Assembly: GCA_050946935.1 (NCBI GenBank)
Contig: JBMNVR010000003.1
Coordinates: 1 to 64,000, forward strand
Length of the DNA stretch: 64,000 nucleotides
Direction of reading: 5' to 3'
Origin: UQRS01 sp050946935
Lineage (GTDB): Bacteria > Bacillota > Clostridia > Oscillospirales > Acutalibacteraceae
Within the stretch, counting starts at the first letter, position 1. Every line of letters starts with the position of its first letter. This document shows positions 42,190-51,640 of the stretch, piece after piece. Under the pieces are notes generated by a model. That model was not told where the DNA came from. It ran no database searches and saw only the letters and a list, made by a program, of their open reading frames with translations. Made by a program: the position numbers and the translations under genes.

Positions 42190-42403
42190 TATATAAAAAC
42201 AGAATTTCGGCGGCAGGTGTTTATTTTGTACGGCCGCGATCTTGCCAATTCCCTTGTAGACGGGACGAAACACTCCTGACTACAAGCTTCTGCCCGAATA
42301 TATGAATTGGCTGAATGAATTTGCAAACGCCGAAGATGATATGAACGACTTAGTTAAGGCGGCTGTAATTCATTTTTATTTGTCCTATCTTCATTTGTTT
42401 TAA
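42190..42403 (+). pseudogene. Fic-family protein remnant
   Basis: One frame gives KTEFRRQVFILYG, resembling the F-R-x-x-x-V strand of Fic proteins. Then another frame (42272-42403) gives DYKLLPEYMNWLNEFANAED followed by LVKAAVIHFYLSYLHLF and a stop, resembling the helix leading to the HPFxxGNGR motif. The HPF catalytic motif itself is lost (HLF*). At least one frameshift and a 3' truncation are needed. Recognition is from short motifs, so moderate confidence. Confidence 0.45.
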
Positions 42404-42501
42404 AGTTTGAGAAGTTGGAACTTATGGAATCGCAGAAATACGGACAACGGATAAAATACAAGATTGCAAAATGAGTTTGCAATCAGCGGAGACAAGTAAA
42501 T

Positions 42502-42753
42502 ATGTTAACAAGCAATCTTTCTAATATTGAAATTTACATTCACGGATACAGAGTTGAGAAAGCGAAAAGCTTGCTTAAAAGCAAGCTTGATTCCGCACCG
42601 AAAGGCACCCGATATATAACCGTGTATCACGGTTTCAACCGCGGCACGGCGCTTCAGACAATGGTGCGGAAATACAAGCACCCGCGAATAAATCGAATTG
42701 AAATCGGGCTGAGAAATGGTGAAACAACCTATTATTTGTTTACTGTCAGGTAA
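42502..42753 (+). CDS. Small Smr-like domain protein
   Basis: The 83-residue protein is little more than an Smr-like fold: IEIYIHGYRVEKAKSLLKSK corresponds to the D-L-H-G-x-x-x-x-E-A motif and ITVYHGFNRGTALQTMVRK to the I-H-G-x-G-x-x-x-L motif. Smr domains are nucleases or nucleic-acid-binding modules. The usual Asp of DLHG is replaced by Tyr and the GxG of the second motif is altered, so nuclease activity is doubtful. Its 3' end overlaps the convergent GH99-like gene by 8 bases. Confidence 0.6.
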   Translation: MLTSNLSNIEIYIHGYRVEKAKSLLKSKLDSAPKGTRYITVYHGFNRGTALQTMVRKYKHPRINRIEIGLRNGETTYYLFTVR

Positions 42754-43858
42754 TATTCATAAACACCCTTTTCACAGCCTCAAGATAACCGTATTCGTAA
42801 ACGTTATCAGGCTGAAGATAACTGCTTTCGGTCCATTCATTCCAGCTGTTGACCGTAATCAGCCGCGTCCGGCAATCATTTTTATCAAGATAATCCTTTG
42901 CCATTCTCAGTGCTTTTTCAAAGTTTTCGGGAGTGTTGTTCTTCATTATCCCGCTTCTGAACCCCTCAAAGCGCGGATTGTTATCCCACCCTACCGAAAC
43001 ATGGGGAAAATACGGTACAGAATAGGTTTTGTCTATTCTTTCCCATTCTTTCTCAACGTCCTTCAGCACATCGGTATACTCTCTGTCAATATTGGTAAGG
43101 TGTGCAAACTGATAGTTTGTTATACTGTCAAAGCCAAGCTCGCGCACTATCTCATTGGTCAATATGCGGTCGCCGCCGTCAACTCCGCTGAAATTAAAGG
43201 TCTGCTCACCCCACGCCGCCAGTTGCAGATGAAGTCCGGGAAATCCGCTTTCGGCGACCTTTTCCCTGAACCGGGAAAGAGCGGTTTTCGCTTTTTCCAT
43301 TCCGCCGAGACCGTTTATGAAATTAGCAATATCGTAAATCATAAATACGGGTTTTCCGTCAATGCAATAGTAGTTGGGCTGTATAAAATAATTATTTATA
43401 ATTCTGTCGGCAATCACCTTGAAGGAAGCTTCGCATACGCGCCCCGACCAGACGCGCTGTTCATTTCCCGAATTCCGCTTATCCCACACTGTCGTTGCGT
43501 CATGATTTGCCCACATTATATAAAACTTCATTTTCTGATTGTTTTTCGCTTTCAGAAACCCGTCATTCAGACAGTTTTCAAGAAACGGTCGGTCGTCATA
43601 CCAATACCAATCATATATAAACACATTAACCCCGTGCGAAACGGCAGCCTCTATCTCCATTTCCATAACACACGGGTCAGCCTCATTAACATATCCCCAT
43701 GCAGGCTTTCTCTGCCAATGATAACCGTTTTCCTTTTTATCCGAGTTCATCACGCTCTGCCACTCGCCAATTCCGAGCGGCCAGAACAGCTTGGTGCGCT
43801 TATCGTTTCCCGAAAATGCAGGCCAGACATATGCGGCGATGTCATATTTATTGTTCAT
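42746..43858 (-). CDS. GH99-like / WbsX-type glycoside hydrolase domain protein
   Basis: The 370-residue cytoplasmic protein (no signal peptide) begins IAAYVWPAFSGND. It carries HGVNVFIYDWYWYDDRPFLE and NSWNEWTESSYLQPD, the conserved blocks of the Glyco_trans_WbsX / GH99-like family. Related GH99 enzymes are endo-alpha-mannosidases; the activity of this branch is not established. GGAAGGAG precedes ATG 43858; an upstream start at 43885 overlaps it. It is divergent from an AraC regulator gene, its likely controller. Confidence 0.85.
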   Translation of the reverse strand: MNNKYDIAAYVWPAFSGNDKRTKLFWPLGIGEWQSVMNSDKKENGYHWQRKPAWGYVNEADPCVMEMEIEAAVSHGVNVFIYDWYWYDDRPFLENCLNDGFLKAKNNQKMKFYIMWANHDATTVWDKRNSGNEQRVWSGRVCEASFKVIADRIINNYFIQPNYYCIDGKPVFMIYDIANFINGLGGMEKAKTALSRFREKVAESGFPGLHLQLAAWGEQTFNFSGVDGGDRILTNEIVRELGFDSITNYQFAHLTNIDREYTDVLKDVEKEWERIDKTYSVPYFPHVSVGWDNNPRFEGFRSGIMKNNTPENFEKALRMAKDYLDKNDCRTRLITVNSWNEWTESSYLQPDNVYEYGYLEAVKRVFMNIT

Positions 43859-44019
43859 TTTTTCTCCTTCCGATTGTTTATTCACGTTAATAAATGCATT
43901 TACAGTTTATGCTGACAAGGATTTTTTGACTAAATTAGCGGAGAATACGCTTAAAGATGTATATAGGGTAATTGAATTAAGCTTTTAATTATGGTATTCT
44001 GAAAAAAGAGGTGACTGCA

Positions 44020-44934
44020 TTGGATAATCAGAAAAAAGCGCTGGATTTTTTAGATATTTCCCCTTTTGTCAGGTATGCTCATAAATGTATAAATGCCGAA
44101 AAGAGCAACCATAAAATCCCGTGGAGATACATCTATGACTATGAATTTTTATATATAGCCCGCGGGCAGATGGACGTTCTCACCGACGAAAAGAGTTACA
44201 CCCTCGAAGAAAACGATATTCATATTATCCCGCCGATGCTTTGGCACTGCCTCGAAATTCCCGACGGAAAAAGATGCACCTATTACTCGGTTCACTTTGA
44301 TTTTATAAACCTCGGTGAAGAAAACAATTTTTCGGCAATCGACGTTTATGTTTCAAACTGCAACAGAAATATTGAAAAAGCGCCGGTAAATGAAACGCTT
44401 GCGCGCCGCCTGCTTTATACACTGGGCAATCTTGAACTTCCGAGCAAAATGCACATCAACGATTCGGTCAGCTATACAAAAATACTTGACACCATAATTA
44501 AGGTTCAGAATGAAAAAAGCTTCGCATATCAGATAGATTTAAAATGCAATATGCTGTTGCTCCTGAAACAGATTTTAAACGATGTGCGGCTCAAAATAGT
44601 CGGAAAGAATAAAGCAGGCGCCGATAATTTTTCCTCGGTCACGCAGTATCTGCTTGAGCATTATCCCGAGCAAATCAGCTTTCAGGCAATCTCTCATATT
44701 TACGGCTATTCTTACAGCAGCTTCCGCAGGCTTTTTAAAGAAAAATCAGGCAAAACGCCGCACGAATTTCTGACTGATTTGCGATTGGAGCGGGCGGTCG
44801 AGCTGTTATATAAAAGCGAGTATACGGTAAGCGAAATTGCCGCAGCCGTAGGCTATGATGACAGCGCCTATTTCAGCAGGGTCTTCCGCCTGAAAAAGGG
44901 CTGCTCCCCGAGCGCGTTTATAAAATCAGAATAA
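44020..44934 (+). CDS. AraC-family transcriptional regulator
   Basis: The 304-residue regulator has an N-terminal cupin sensor (about 25-130; YEFLYIARGQMDVLTDEKSY, IIPPMLWHCLEIPDG). Two helix-turn-helix motifs are at the C-terminus (about 205-300; YSYSSFRRLFKEKSGKTPHE and VSEIAAAVGYDDSAYFSRVF). It probably senses a sugar and controls the flanking GH99-like and GH140-like genes. TTG 44020 lies 6-7 bases after AAAAGAGGTG; a GTG at 44011 is inside that site. Confidence 0.93.
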   Translation: MDNQKKALDFLDISPFVRYAHKCINAEKSNHKIPWRYIYDYEFLYIARGQMDVLTDEKSYTLEENDIHIIPPMLWHCLEIPDGKRCTYYSVHFDFINLGEENNFSAIDVYVSNCNRNIEKAPVNETLARRLLYTLGNLELPSKMHINDSVSYTKILDTIIKVQNEKSFAYQIDLKCNMLLLLKQILNDVRLKIVGKNKAGADNFSSVTQYLLEHYPEQISFQAISHIYGYSYSSFRRLFKEKSGKTPHEFLTDLRLERAVELLYKSEYTVSEIAAAVGYDDSAYFSRVFRLKKGCSPSAFIKSE

Positions 44935-44996
44935 AACTCCGCCCATCTTATTGACAGCACATCCGATTGTTGCAAAAGACGAGCGGAGTTATTTTT

Positions 44997-47900
44997 TTAT
45001 TCTCCCAGCATAATCATTTTCCGAAGTTCCACAACGTCTGAAACCGTCAAGCTTCCGCTGTCGTCGAAATCACCCGCGGCAAGCTGCTTATCGTCCGCCG
45101 TGCCGTTCATAATAGCCATGCGCAGCGCTACTACATCAGACACGGTCACCTTGCCGTCGGAGTCAATATCGCCTTTTTTTATCTCCCCTGAATCAAGCAG
45201 AGCAACCGCCGTTTTTAAGCTTTCAAGCGCGGCGGAAACATCTCCGACGGTTTTATCCGTCAGATTTGCAAGCAGATACCCTGCCGCCGACAGACTGTTT
45301 TGAAGTCTTGTCCAGTTTTCAGTTTCGTAAAGCTCCCTGCTGTTGTTTACGTTCTTCCATGCATAATACACAGATTGAAGCTCGCTTACATCGGGCAATG
45401 CGGGATGCTGCGGTGTTTCGTTTTCAGCGTACAGCTTTATTTCGGATATGGTCTTTATCGCGGAATTACTGCCTGCGCCAAGCCACAGCAGCTTTACATA
45501 GCGGTATTTTCCGCTTAACGCCTCACACACCACGGTTTTTCCGCCCTGATTATATAATTGCTGTGCTCGGAGCGTTGCGTCTGCAAGAATTGTCCAGCTC
45601 TCCTTATCGTTTGACGCTTCAATTCTGTAAGGCGGTGCAACCGCGTTTTCACCGAGCGTCACAGCTATTCCGTACAGTGTGTTCGGCTCAAGCAAATCCA
45701 TTATCACTGTCTGGCTCGAGATAGGTGAAAACGGGGTCCATTCGGTTGAAAGACTGCCGTCAAAAAGATTGGCCGCCGAGTTTGAATATATGCCCTCTGC
45801 GGTGTAGATGCCGCTTCCGCTGCACGACGCGGCGGGCGTTTGGACAACGCCGTTATACTTTGGCAGAATACCGTCTTCGTCGGGCGTGCCGTCATCATTC
45901 TCCGAAGCCGCCGAAAATACACAGAACTCATATACTGCCGCCCAGTTGGTTTGTATATCCGAAAATTCGATTTTCAAAAAGCGGTAATTGCCGCTTTTTT
46001 TAATCTTCAACAAATCATATTTTCCTTTGTGAATGGGCGGAGCATCTGCCGCCGAGTACACCTCATCCCACGTTACGGAGTCGGACGAGCCGTAAAGCGT
46101 ATACGACAGCGTTTTTGTTGAGGTGTCGTTCCCGGGGTGCATAAGAATCTGAATTTCTTCAAATGCCGCCGCACTACCCATATCAATCTGAAGCCACTGC
46201 GGCATACCTCCGCCTGCGGCGCACCAGTAGGTAGACTTATCTCCGTCGGTGGCTTTTCCCGCCGAATATGCTTCACCGTTATTGCTGCTGCATTTTGCCG
46301 CCGCGCCGAGTGCGAGGTTTTCCCGATTGTCAATAAGGCTGTCGCTATATGGCGTTTCGGTTTCATAGGGTCCCAAATCGCGGCTTGTTACAAGCAGCGC
46401 CCAATCCCCCGCAGTCGGCTTCTGCGGTATTTTATAAACGCCGCGGCTCAGAGTAATTTTATCCGAAATATCAATAAACCTGCCGGTGAGCGGATTATAC
46501 CACCTTGCGGAATAGCTGCGCGTTCCGCTCAAACCTCTTAATTCGCCCGTGTCAAGACTGCCATTATAAAAGTAAGCCACATAGGTATTGCCGTCATCGC
46601 TTGAAGAAACCAGCTTGTTCTCGTCCGTGAAATCCGAGTAATAGTCATCGTTGAAACGCGGAACAAGCGTGCTGAAATCCGCATATTCAAAGAACTTTTT
46701 CAGATAGGTCATTTCAAATGAGCCGGGCTTGTCAAGCCCCATGTACCACGGCTCAAAGCTGAAGCTCCCGAACCAGCCGGTGTTGCCCGCCGTGGAATAA
46801 TTGTTTGCCCAGATTCCCGTAGCGCCGTATGTGAACCCGTAGCTTCCCGAAAGATTCGCCTTCCACGCCGAAATTCTGGAAGCATCATACCCGTTGAACC
46901 CGCCGCAGGATATATCCTCATAATTTGCTTCAGTTTCAAGAAACGGCTTTACATTTCCCGTTTTTGTTCCGTTATCCCAATACAGCTTATAATAGTCCTT
47001 ATTTCTTATTGCTCCGCCGTGTCCTCCCTGAACAGCCCACCATTCGTGCCACGGCTGAGAATCAAGGTCGTTAAACTTTGACGCGCCCGACTCATTGGTA
47101 AACATATGAGCGCTCTGCGGATGATTATAACCGTCTCCCGCATTCACAACCTCGGCCGACTTTTTCCAATAGTTATACTGCGGCTCACCGTTTATCTCCT
47201 GCGCGGTAATCCACGCAACGGGATACGCGGCATAACGTGCGGTAAGATAGCGCGAAAACGCAAGCATATCCTGCTCGCTCATGCCGTTAAAGGTCTGTGA
47301 ATGAACGCCGTACCCGAGCGCGATTACCATTCCGCTGTCAGCAAGATAATCAAACATTTTGTCTATTTTATTATTAAAGGTATCCGCATCGGGCAGCGTG
47401 AATTTTTCTTTCCACAGCCCCGGCTCCGCGGAAGTTTCTATCTGACCGCCGCCGTCGTTTTCCGCACTGTCAAAATAAGTCTGATAAACCGTAAAGCCCT
47501 TATCAAGGCGGTCATCGACCTCGTGCTTGAACTGATTTTTACAAGAGCAGCCGGGGTAATTGCAATCGGTAAGCGAAACATAATTCGGCGCCTGCCAGTT
47601 GGTATCTCCGAGCCAGTAGAACGGCGTTCCGTCATCATATGTAAAATAACGCCCGTTATCGCTGATTTTAATAAAGCCGTGTCGGTCAAGCTCGGTTTTA
47701 CCGGTATTCTCAACGGCGACAATCCTGCCGCTTACATTGTTTAAATCCTTATTATCATTGTCAGTACAGGTTACAGTGTAGTTCCAAACCCCTGTTTTAG
47801 TCGGTGAAAAGCGTATCCGCCACTCATTTCCGCCGTTCCAGAAGCCGAACAGCTTTATCTGTGTTCCGTCAGAATGGGTGAAGACCGCGTCAATCTGAAC

Positions 47901-48080
47901 GTCAAGATACGGGTTGGTGTACGATTTTCCGCTGCTTAATAATATATCCGTCCGTTTCCAGACCTCGACCTTTTTCGCTGATGTTGCGATATTTTGAGCC
48001 GAACAAACCGGGGAAATCGCCGATAAGAGCCCCCCCACCACGGCTAATGATAAAAAAAGCATTTTTACTTTTGCTTTCAA
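44997..48080 (-). CDS. Secreted GH140-like (DUF4038) glycoside hydrolase with CBM32s and dockerin
   Basis: The ~1027-residue exported enzyme has a signal peptide (LFLSLAVVGGLLSAISPVCS) and a DUF5060-type N-terminal beta domain (about 30-115). A DUF4038 catalytic TIM barrel follows (about 125-480; YFTYDDGTPFYWLGDTNWQ, candidate acid/base Glu in AWITAQEINGEP and nucleophile in FLETEANYED). After that come a putative collagen-binding-type beta domain (about 490-580), two F5/8-type C (CBM32-like) modules (about 595-740 and 755-900), a helical linker, and a C-terminal type I dockerin (GDIDSDGKVTVSDVVALRM, GDFDDSGSLTVSDVVELRK). GH140 members include apiosidase. A TTG start 9 bases after AAAGGAG is preferred. 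Confidence 0.88.
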   Translation of the reverse strand: MKAKVKMLFLSLAVVGGLLSAISPVCSAQNIATSAKKVEVWKRTDILLSSGKSYTNPYLDVQIDAVFTHSDGTQIKLFGFWNGGNEWRIRFSPTKTGVWNYTVTCTDNDNKDLNNVSGRIVAVENTGKTELDRHGFIKISDNGRYFTYDDGTPFYWLGDTNWQAPNYVSLTDCNYPGCSCKNQFKHEVDDRLDKGFTVYQTYFDSAENDGGGQIETSAEPGLWKEKFTLPDADTFNNKIDKMFDYLADSGMVIALGYGVHSQTFNGMSEQDMLAFSRYLTARYAAYPVAWITAQEINGEPQYNYWKKSAEVVNAGDGYNHPQSAHMFTNESGASKFNDLDSQPWHEWWAVQGGHGGAIRNKDYYKLYWDNGTKTGNVKPFLETEANYEDISCGGFNGYDASRISAWKANLSGSYGFTYGATGIWANNYSTAGNTGWFGSFSFEPWYMGLDKPGSFEMTYLKKFFEYADFSTLVPRFNDDYYSDFTDENKLVSSSDDGNTYVAYFYNGSLDTGELRGLSGTRSYSARWYNPLTGRFIDISDKITLSRGVYKIPQKPTAGDWALLVTSRDLGPYETETPYSDSLIDNRENLALGAAAKCSSNNGEAYSAGKATDGDKSTYWCAAGGGMPQWLQIDMGSAAAFEEIQILMHPGNDTSTKTLSYTLYGSSDSVTWDEVYSAADAPPIHKGKYDLLKIKKSGNYRFLKIEFSDIQTNWAAVYEFCVFSAASENDDGTPDEDGILPKYNGVVQTPAASCSGSGIYTAEGIYSNSAANLFDGSLSTEWTPFSPISSQTVIMDLLEPNTLYGIAVTLGENAVAPPYRIEASNDKESWTILADATLRAQQLYNQGGKTVVCEALSGKYRYVKLLWLGAGSNSAIKTISEIKLYAENETPQHPALPDVSELQSVYYAWKNVNNSRELYETENWTRLQNSLSAAGYLLANLTDKTVGDVSAALESLKTAVALLDSGEIKKGDIDSDGKVTVSDVVALRMAIMNGTADDKQLAAGDFDDSGSLTVSDVVELRKMIMLGE

Positions 48081-48905
48081 AAACAGCATCTCCTTTACAA
48101 TAATACTTCTATTTTTATTATAGCGGATTATCATTGCGGCGGATATAAATAATTGATTATTTTCTTGGATTATCTGATTGAAAACTGAATACGGTACAAA
48201 AATTATAAAAGATGTGTGTGTAAAATACGACGGATATCCCGACTTTTATGAGAAGAATAATATGTTCTGCTGTAAAGCCGTGTTGTTTTTATAAAATACT
48301 GTCCCACTCTGAATTGACCCCCCAAAAAAAGAAAACATACTTAATATATACTCATTATTCAATACTTCTTATTTTTTAATGTCTTGGTTTCTGAAAAAGA
48401 ATCCGAGGCATTTTTTATATTTAATCTTAATTTGAAAGGACTGATATATTTGTTTTTCATTTAAAGACCGGAGTTAAACAAAATAGGTTTTCTCCGGATG
48501 TTAAGGTTTGCAATCAGATATTATAATGAGCAATAAAACCGTTAAAAAGTTTTAGGCTCTGATCTACGGGTTCTGAAAGTCATTTATGAAGATATGTTCA
48601 ATGAGAATAAAAACCATTATGACACCTCTCGTGGCGGTGTATTTATACGGTTCAAAGAGCGGCCGCTTGAAAATTTTGTGATTTCGTCTCGCCGTATAGG
48701 AGGAAAGGGCGCGGCCGAGTGCCATACGGACTGTATTTGTGCGGCCTTTGCCCGTGCAAACCGCATCGGTACAAATTTGTTACAGAGTTAAAAGTTTCGA
48801 ATTTTTTTGACAGAAATTAGCCCTGATAATCTGCCGGCGCGGGTAAACAATAATTTTGCAGACGCAAGAAATAATAAAATTTGAAGATAAGGAGTGTAAA
48901 AGACA
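48081..48905. other. Gene-poor region with a possible IS end
   Basis: About 820 AT-rich bases. At about 48299-48335 the sequence ACTGTCCCACTCTGAATTG followed by a run of C and A resembles an IS3-type terminal repeat without a transposase. A short open frame at 48594-48789 resembles no family I know. The SASP ribosome binding site (AAGGAG) is near 48891. I see no clear sigma-G promoter. Confidence 0.4.
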
Positions 48906-49094
48906 ATGGCTTCTAAAAATGTCGTTCCTGAGGCTCGCGAGGCGCTGAACCGTTTCAAGATGGAGGCTGCCAGCGAAGTTGGCGTAAACCTCAAACAGGG
49001 CTACAACGGTGACCTGACCTCGAAGCAGGCTGGTTCTATCGGCGGACAGATGGTCAAGAAGATGATTGAGTCCTACGAAAACAGCATCAAGTAA
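48906..49094 (+). CDS. Alpha/beta-type small acid-soluble spore protein
   Basis: The 62-residue protein has the SASP signature: VVPEAREALNRFKMEAASEV with the GPR protease-recognition site, GVNLKQGYNGDLTSKQAGSI and GGQMVKKMIE. Such proteins saturate spore DNA, protect it from UV and are degraded in germination. They are made in the forespore. AAGGAGTG precedes the ATG and a terminator follows at 49107. Confidence 0.97.
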   Translation: MASKNVVPEAREALNRFKMEAASEVGVNLKQGYNGDLTSKQAGSIGGQMVKKMIESYENSIK

Positions 49095-49106
49095 GTAAAC
49101 CCATAT

Positions 49107-49140
49107 AAAACGTCCCGGGACAATCGTTCCGGGACGTTTT
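49107..49140. terminator. Terminator after the SASP gene
   Basis: AAAACGTCCCGG and CCGGGACGTTTT with a 10-base loop. Confidence 0.9.
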
Positions 49141-49259
49141 GATTTTATCGTTTTGTCGACGGGGTATAAATAAATCCAACAACACAAAAAGCAAGGGTGT
49201 ATTATGGGATTTATTGTGTGCTTTGGCTTGTTATCGACACAGGATGTGCTGCCGGTTTT

Positions 49260-50453
49260 TTACAGATTTTTGTTTAAACCCGGCAGAGGGTTTGGCCATT
49301 TGCGGATGATCTCCTCATACCGATCATAGGCTTTGGCTACCGCCGCTTCCCACGAAAGGTAGACCTGCCGCGCGGCGTTTTCGCCCAGCCGGGCAAAGGC
49401 GTTCTCTCCGTTTGCGGCGGCGAGGATTTTGGCCGCACAGCTCTCCGCGTTTTCCTCCGCCAAAAGGCCGGAAACACCGTCCACTACCCCTTCGGCGGCA
49501 CAGCTTCCGGCGACCAGCAGGCTGGAGCAGTTGCAGGCGGCCGCCTCCTTCACCACAAGGCCGGCGGTGTCATAGGTCGAGGGGAAGAGGAAGAGATCCG
49601 CTATACTATAGTAAGCGCGGATTTTCTCCCGGTCGTAGATCGCGCCGGTAAACACCGCTTCCTTGGCAAGGCCGCGGTCGAGAGCGTACTGCTCGATCGC
49701 CGGGCGGTCGTTGCCGTCTCCGACGAAAAAGGCGCGGAAACGCAGCCCGCTTTGCTTTAAAAGACACAGCGTATCGACAATGATCTGGATATTTTTATAC
49801 CACATCATCCGCCCGACAAAGAGAAAAACCAGCTCCTCCTTTTGCAGGTTGTAAATGCGGCGCAGTTCGGCGGTCTCCTTCTCGGAAGCGAGACCGCGCG
49901 CAAAATCGGTGCCGTTAGGCATGACGCGGTAGTCGCCGCGATATCCGATCTCCCGCAGGCTTTCGCCCGCCCCCTGGGATACTGTCCACACCTCGTCCGC
50001 GAGCTTTACGTTATGCAGGATGAAGCGCAGCAGCGCCTTTTGCAGCCGTTTGTTCGGCAGAAACTTGGCCGTGTCCACCTCATACTTGGTGTGATAGGTA
50101 AAAACCACCGGTACCCGATACCGCTTCGGTAAAGTTACCTGTCGCGCCAGCACGGAGGAGGCAAAGGGGCTGTGCACATGGATCAGGTCGAGCTTTTTCT
50201 GCCGCAGCTCGGCGATCGTCAGTGGAGAGATGGGATTTCCGAGTCGGTAGGTCAGCGGGCCGATGATCGGCACCGAACTGTAGCGACAAACTTCAAAAGG
50301 ATATTCGTCGGTGACATGGGGATACTTCGGCGTGGCGACAATGGCGGCGCCGTGATTCTTCTGAATATGATATGCGTAGTTTACAACCGTATTGGCGACG
50401 CCGTCGATGGTCGGCGGGAAAGAGTCGTTAAACAGGCCGATATTGAGCCGCAT
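49260..50453 (-). CDS. Family 4 glycosyltransferase
   Basis: The 397-residue GT-B enzyme begins LNIGLFNDSFPPTIDGVANT, has HVHSPFASSVLARQ and YHTKYEVDTAKFLP in the acceptor domain, and VGRMMWYKNIQIIVDTL plus the E-x7-E region (YDTAGLVVKEAAACN) in the donor domain. It resembles 1,2-diacylglycerol glucosyltransferases and related lipid/teichoic-acid enzymes; the exact acceptor is unknown. The internal ATG at 50453 matches the family start. Confidence 0.92.
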   Translation of the reverse strand: MRLNIGLFNDSFPPTIDGVANTVVNYAYHIQKNHGAAIVATPKYPHVTDEYPFEVCRYSSVPIIGPLTYRLGNPISPLTIAELRQKKLDLIHVHSPFASSVLARQVTLPKRYRVPVVFTYHTKYEVDTAKFLPNKRLQKALLRFILHNVKLADEVWTVSQGAGESLREIGYRGDYRVMPNGTDFARGLASEKETAELRRIYNLQKEELVFLFVGRMMWYKNIQIIVDTLCLLKQSGLRFRAFFVGDGNDRPAIEQYALDRGLAKEAVFTGAIYDREKIRAYYSIADLFLFPSTYDTAGLVVKEAAACNCSSLLVAGSCAAEGVVDGVSGLLAEENAESCAAKILAAANGENAFARLGENAARQVYLSWEAAVAKAYDRYEEIIRKWPNPLPGLNKNL

Positions 50454-50780
50454 ATGCTTGTCCTCACTCATTTGAAATTTGATGTGTGCGCACACGGAAA
50501 AAGCATTTACACGGGGCTTTCGGGGCGCGGCGGGAACTCCGGCACCGTTCGCGAACGACGTTGCGAAATATGTCCGCCTGGATGGAACCGCCCTCTGCTG
50601 TCCGTTGCTTTTTATTTATTTTACTGCGTTTGAATGAAAATGTCAAAGTTTTCCCATATCGGCCGCGCCGGCCGAGAGAAGGATTGCAATTTTCCTCTGA
50701 AACGGGTATGATAAAGATAAATAAATTGTGGTTTGCACGCTTTGGAACGATATGCAATATGCGAAAGGAGAGGCAAAAGC

Positions 50781-51080
50781 ATGGATGCAATACAGACGCT
50801 CTGCGACCGGATTGTGGATCTGATTCAGCCTGAGGCTGTCATTCTTTTCAGCCGGAAAACCGGCTTGGACGGAAAAATCTCTTCCTTCAAGCTGTGTGTG
50901 GTGACGAAGGGCAACCCGGCCGAAGTGGAAGGCAAAATCTATCTTTCGGTTGACTGCCCGCTGTCGTTTGATGTCCTGGTCTATTCGCCGGAGGATTGGG
51001 CCCGTCTGCGGCAGGATGGCGCCAGCTTCGCCAGCCGAATCTGTAAAACGGGGTGCTGGATATATGGCGCGGCGGGGTGA
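50781..51080 (+). CDS. Degenerate MNT-like nucleotidyltransferase partner of HEPN
   Basis: The 99-residue protein resembles the minimal nucleotidyltransferase fold encoded beside HEPN proteins (AVILFSRKTG...DGKISSFKLCVV). The usual G-S-x-x-x-G motif and D-x-D metal ligands are missing; Ser-Phe-Lys-Leu replaces the Asp-x-Asp strand. The fold assignment rests on the position, size and hydrophobic pattern. It overlaps the HEPN gene by 17 bases, typical of MNT-HEPN pairs. AAAGGAGAGG precedes the ATG. Confidence 0.6.
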   Translation: MDAIQTLCDRIVDLIQPEAVILFSRKTGLDGKISSFKLCVVTKGNPAEVEGKIYLSVDCPLSFDVLVYSPEDWARLRQDGASFASRICKTGCWIYGAAG

Positions 51081-51495
51081 AAACAGCCGCGACAGCCGGC
51101 ATTACTATGACTGGCTGGAGTTCGCGGCCGAGGATTTGCACTGCGCCGAGGTGCTGCTTGCCGACCGGCAGTGCTTGCTGGCGGCTGGATTTCACTGTCA
51201 GCAGGCGATGGAGAAGGCGCTCAAGGCCCATATCCTCTTCCAAACGGGGAGCCCGGTCGACGGGCACAACATCACCTGGCTTTGCCGGACGGCCGGACGC
51301 CTGGACGGGCGGGTGCTGGACTGGCTGTCCTATACGCCGGCGTTCAACCGCCTGTATATTGAAACGCGCTATCCTTCGGACACAGCTTTGAAATACAGCT
51401 ATGAAGATGTGCAGGCGGTGTATGTAGTGGCACAGGAGCTGTATTCCTACATCTGTAAACAGATTTATGAGGATCCTGATCCGGAACGGGAATAA
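51064..51495 (+). CDS. HEPN-domain protein
   Basis: The 143-residue all-helical protein matches the small HEPN family: YYDWLEFAAEDLHCAEVLL, GFHCQQAMEKALKAHILF, HNITWLCRTA and the signature YIETRYPSD followed by a C-terminal helix. Some HEPN proteins are RNases whose toxicity is neutralised by an adjacent MNT; the Rx4-6H catalytic motif is not evident here, so it may be a non-toxic relative. It is translated from an ATG inside the end of the upstream gene. Confidence 0.85.
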   Translation: MARRGENSRDSRHYYDWLEFAAEDLHCAEVLLADRQCLLAAGFHCQQAMEKALKAHILFQTGSPVDGHNITWLCRTAGRLDGRVLDWLSYTPAFNRLYIETRYPSDTALKYSYEDVQAVYVVAQELYSYICKQIYEDPDPERE

Positions 51496-51540
51496 CGGCG
51501 ATAGAGTTGTGCTGTGCTTTTGGCAAGCGGAGGAAATACG

Positions 51541-51580
51541 GGCGGCCTTTGTGCAGAAAAGGAAGGCCGCCGGAGCTTTT
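51541..51580 (+). terminator. Terminator after the HEPN gene
   Basis: GGCGGCCTT...AAGGCCGCC followed by GGAGCTTTTTG. Confidence 0.75.
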
Positions 51581-51640
51581 TGCATTTGACAGATTCCGGA
51601 CGGACATTAAACGCCGGAGAGAAGGGAGCGCATACGGCTT

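Noticed and set aside
48594..48791. 65-codon frame before the SASP gene
   Set aside because: No ribosome binding site, no recognised family and low coding character; left as unassigned.
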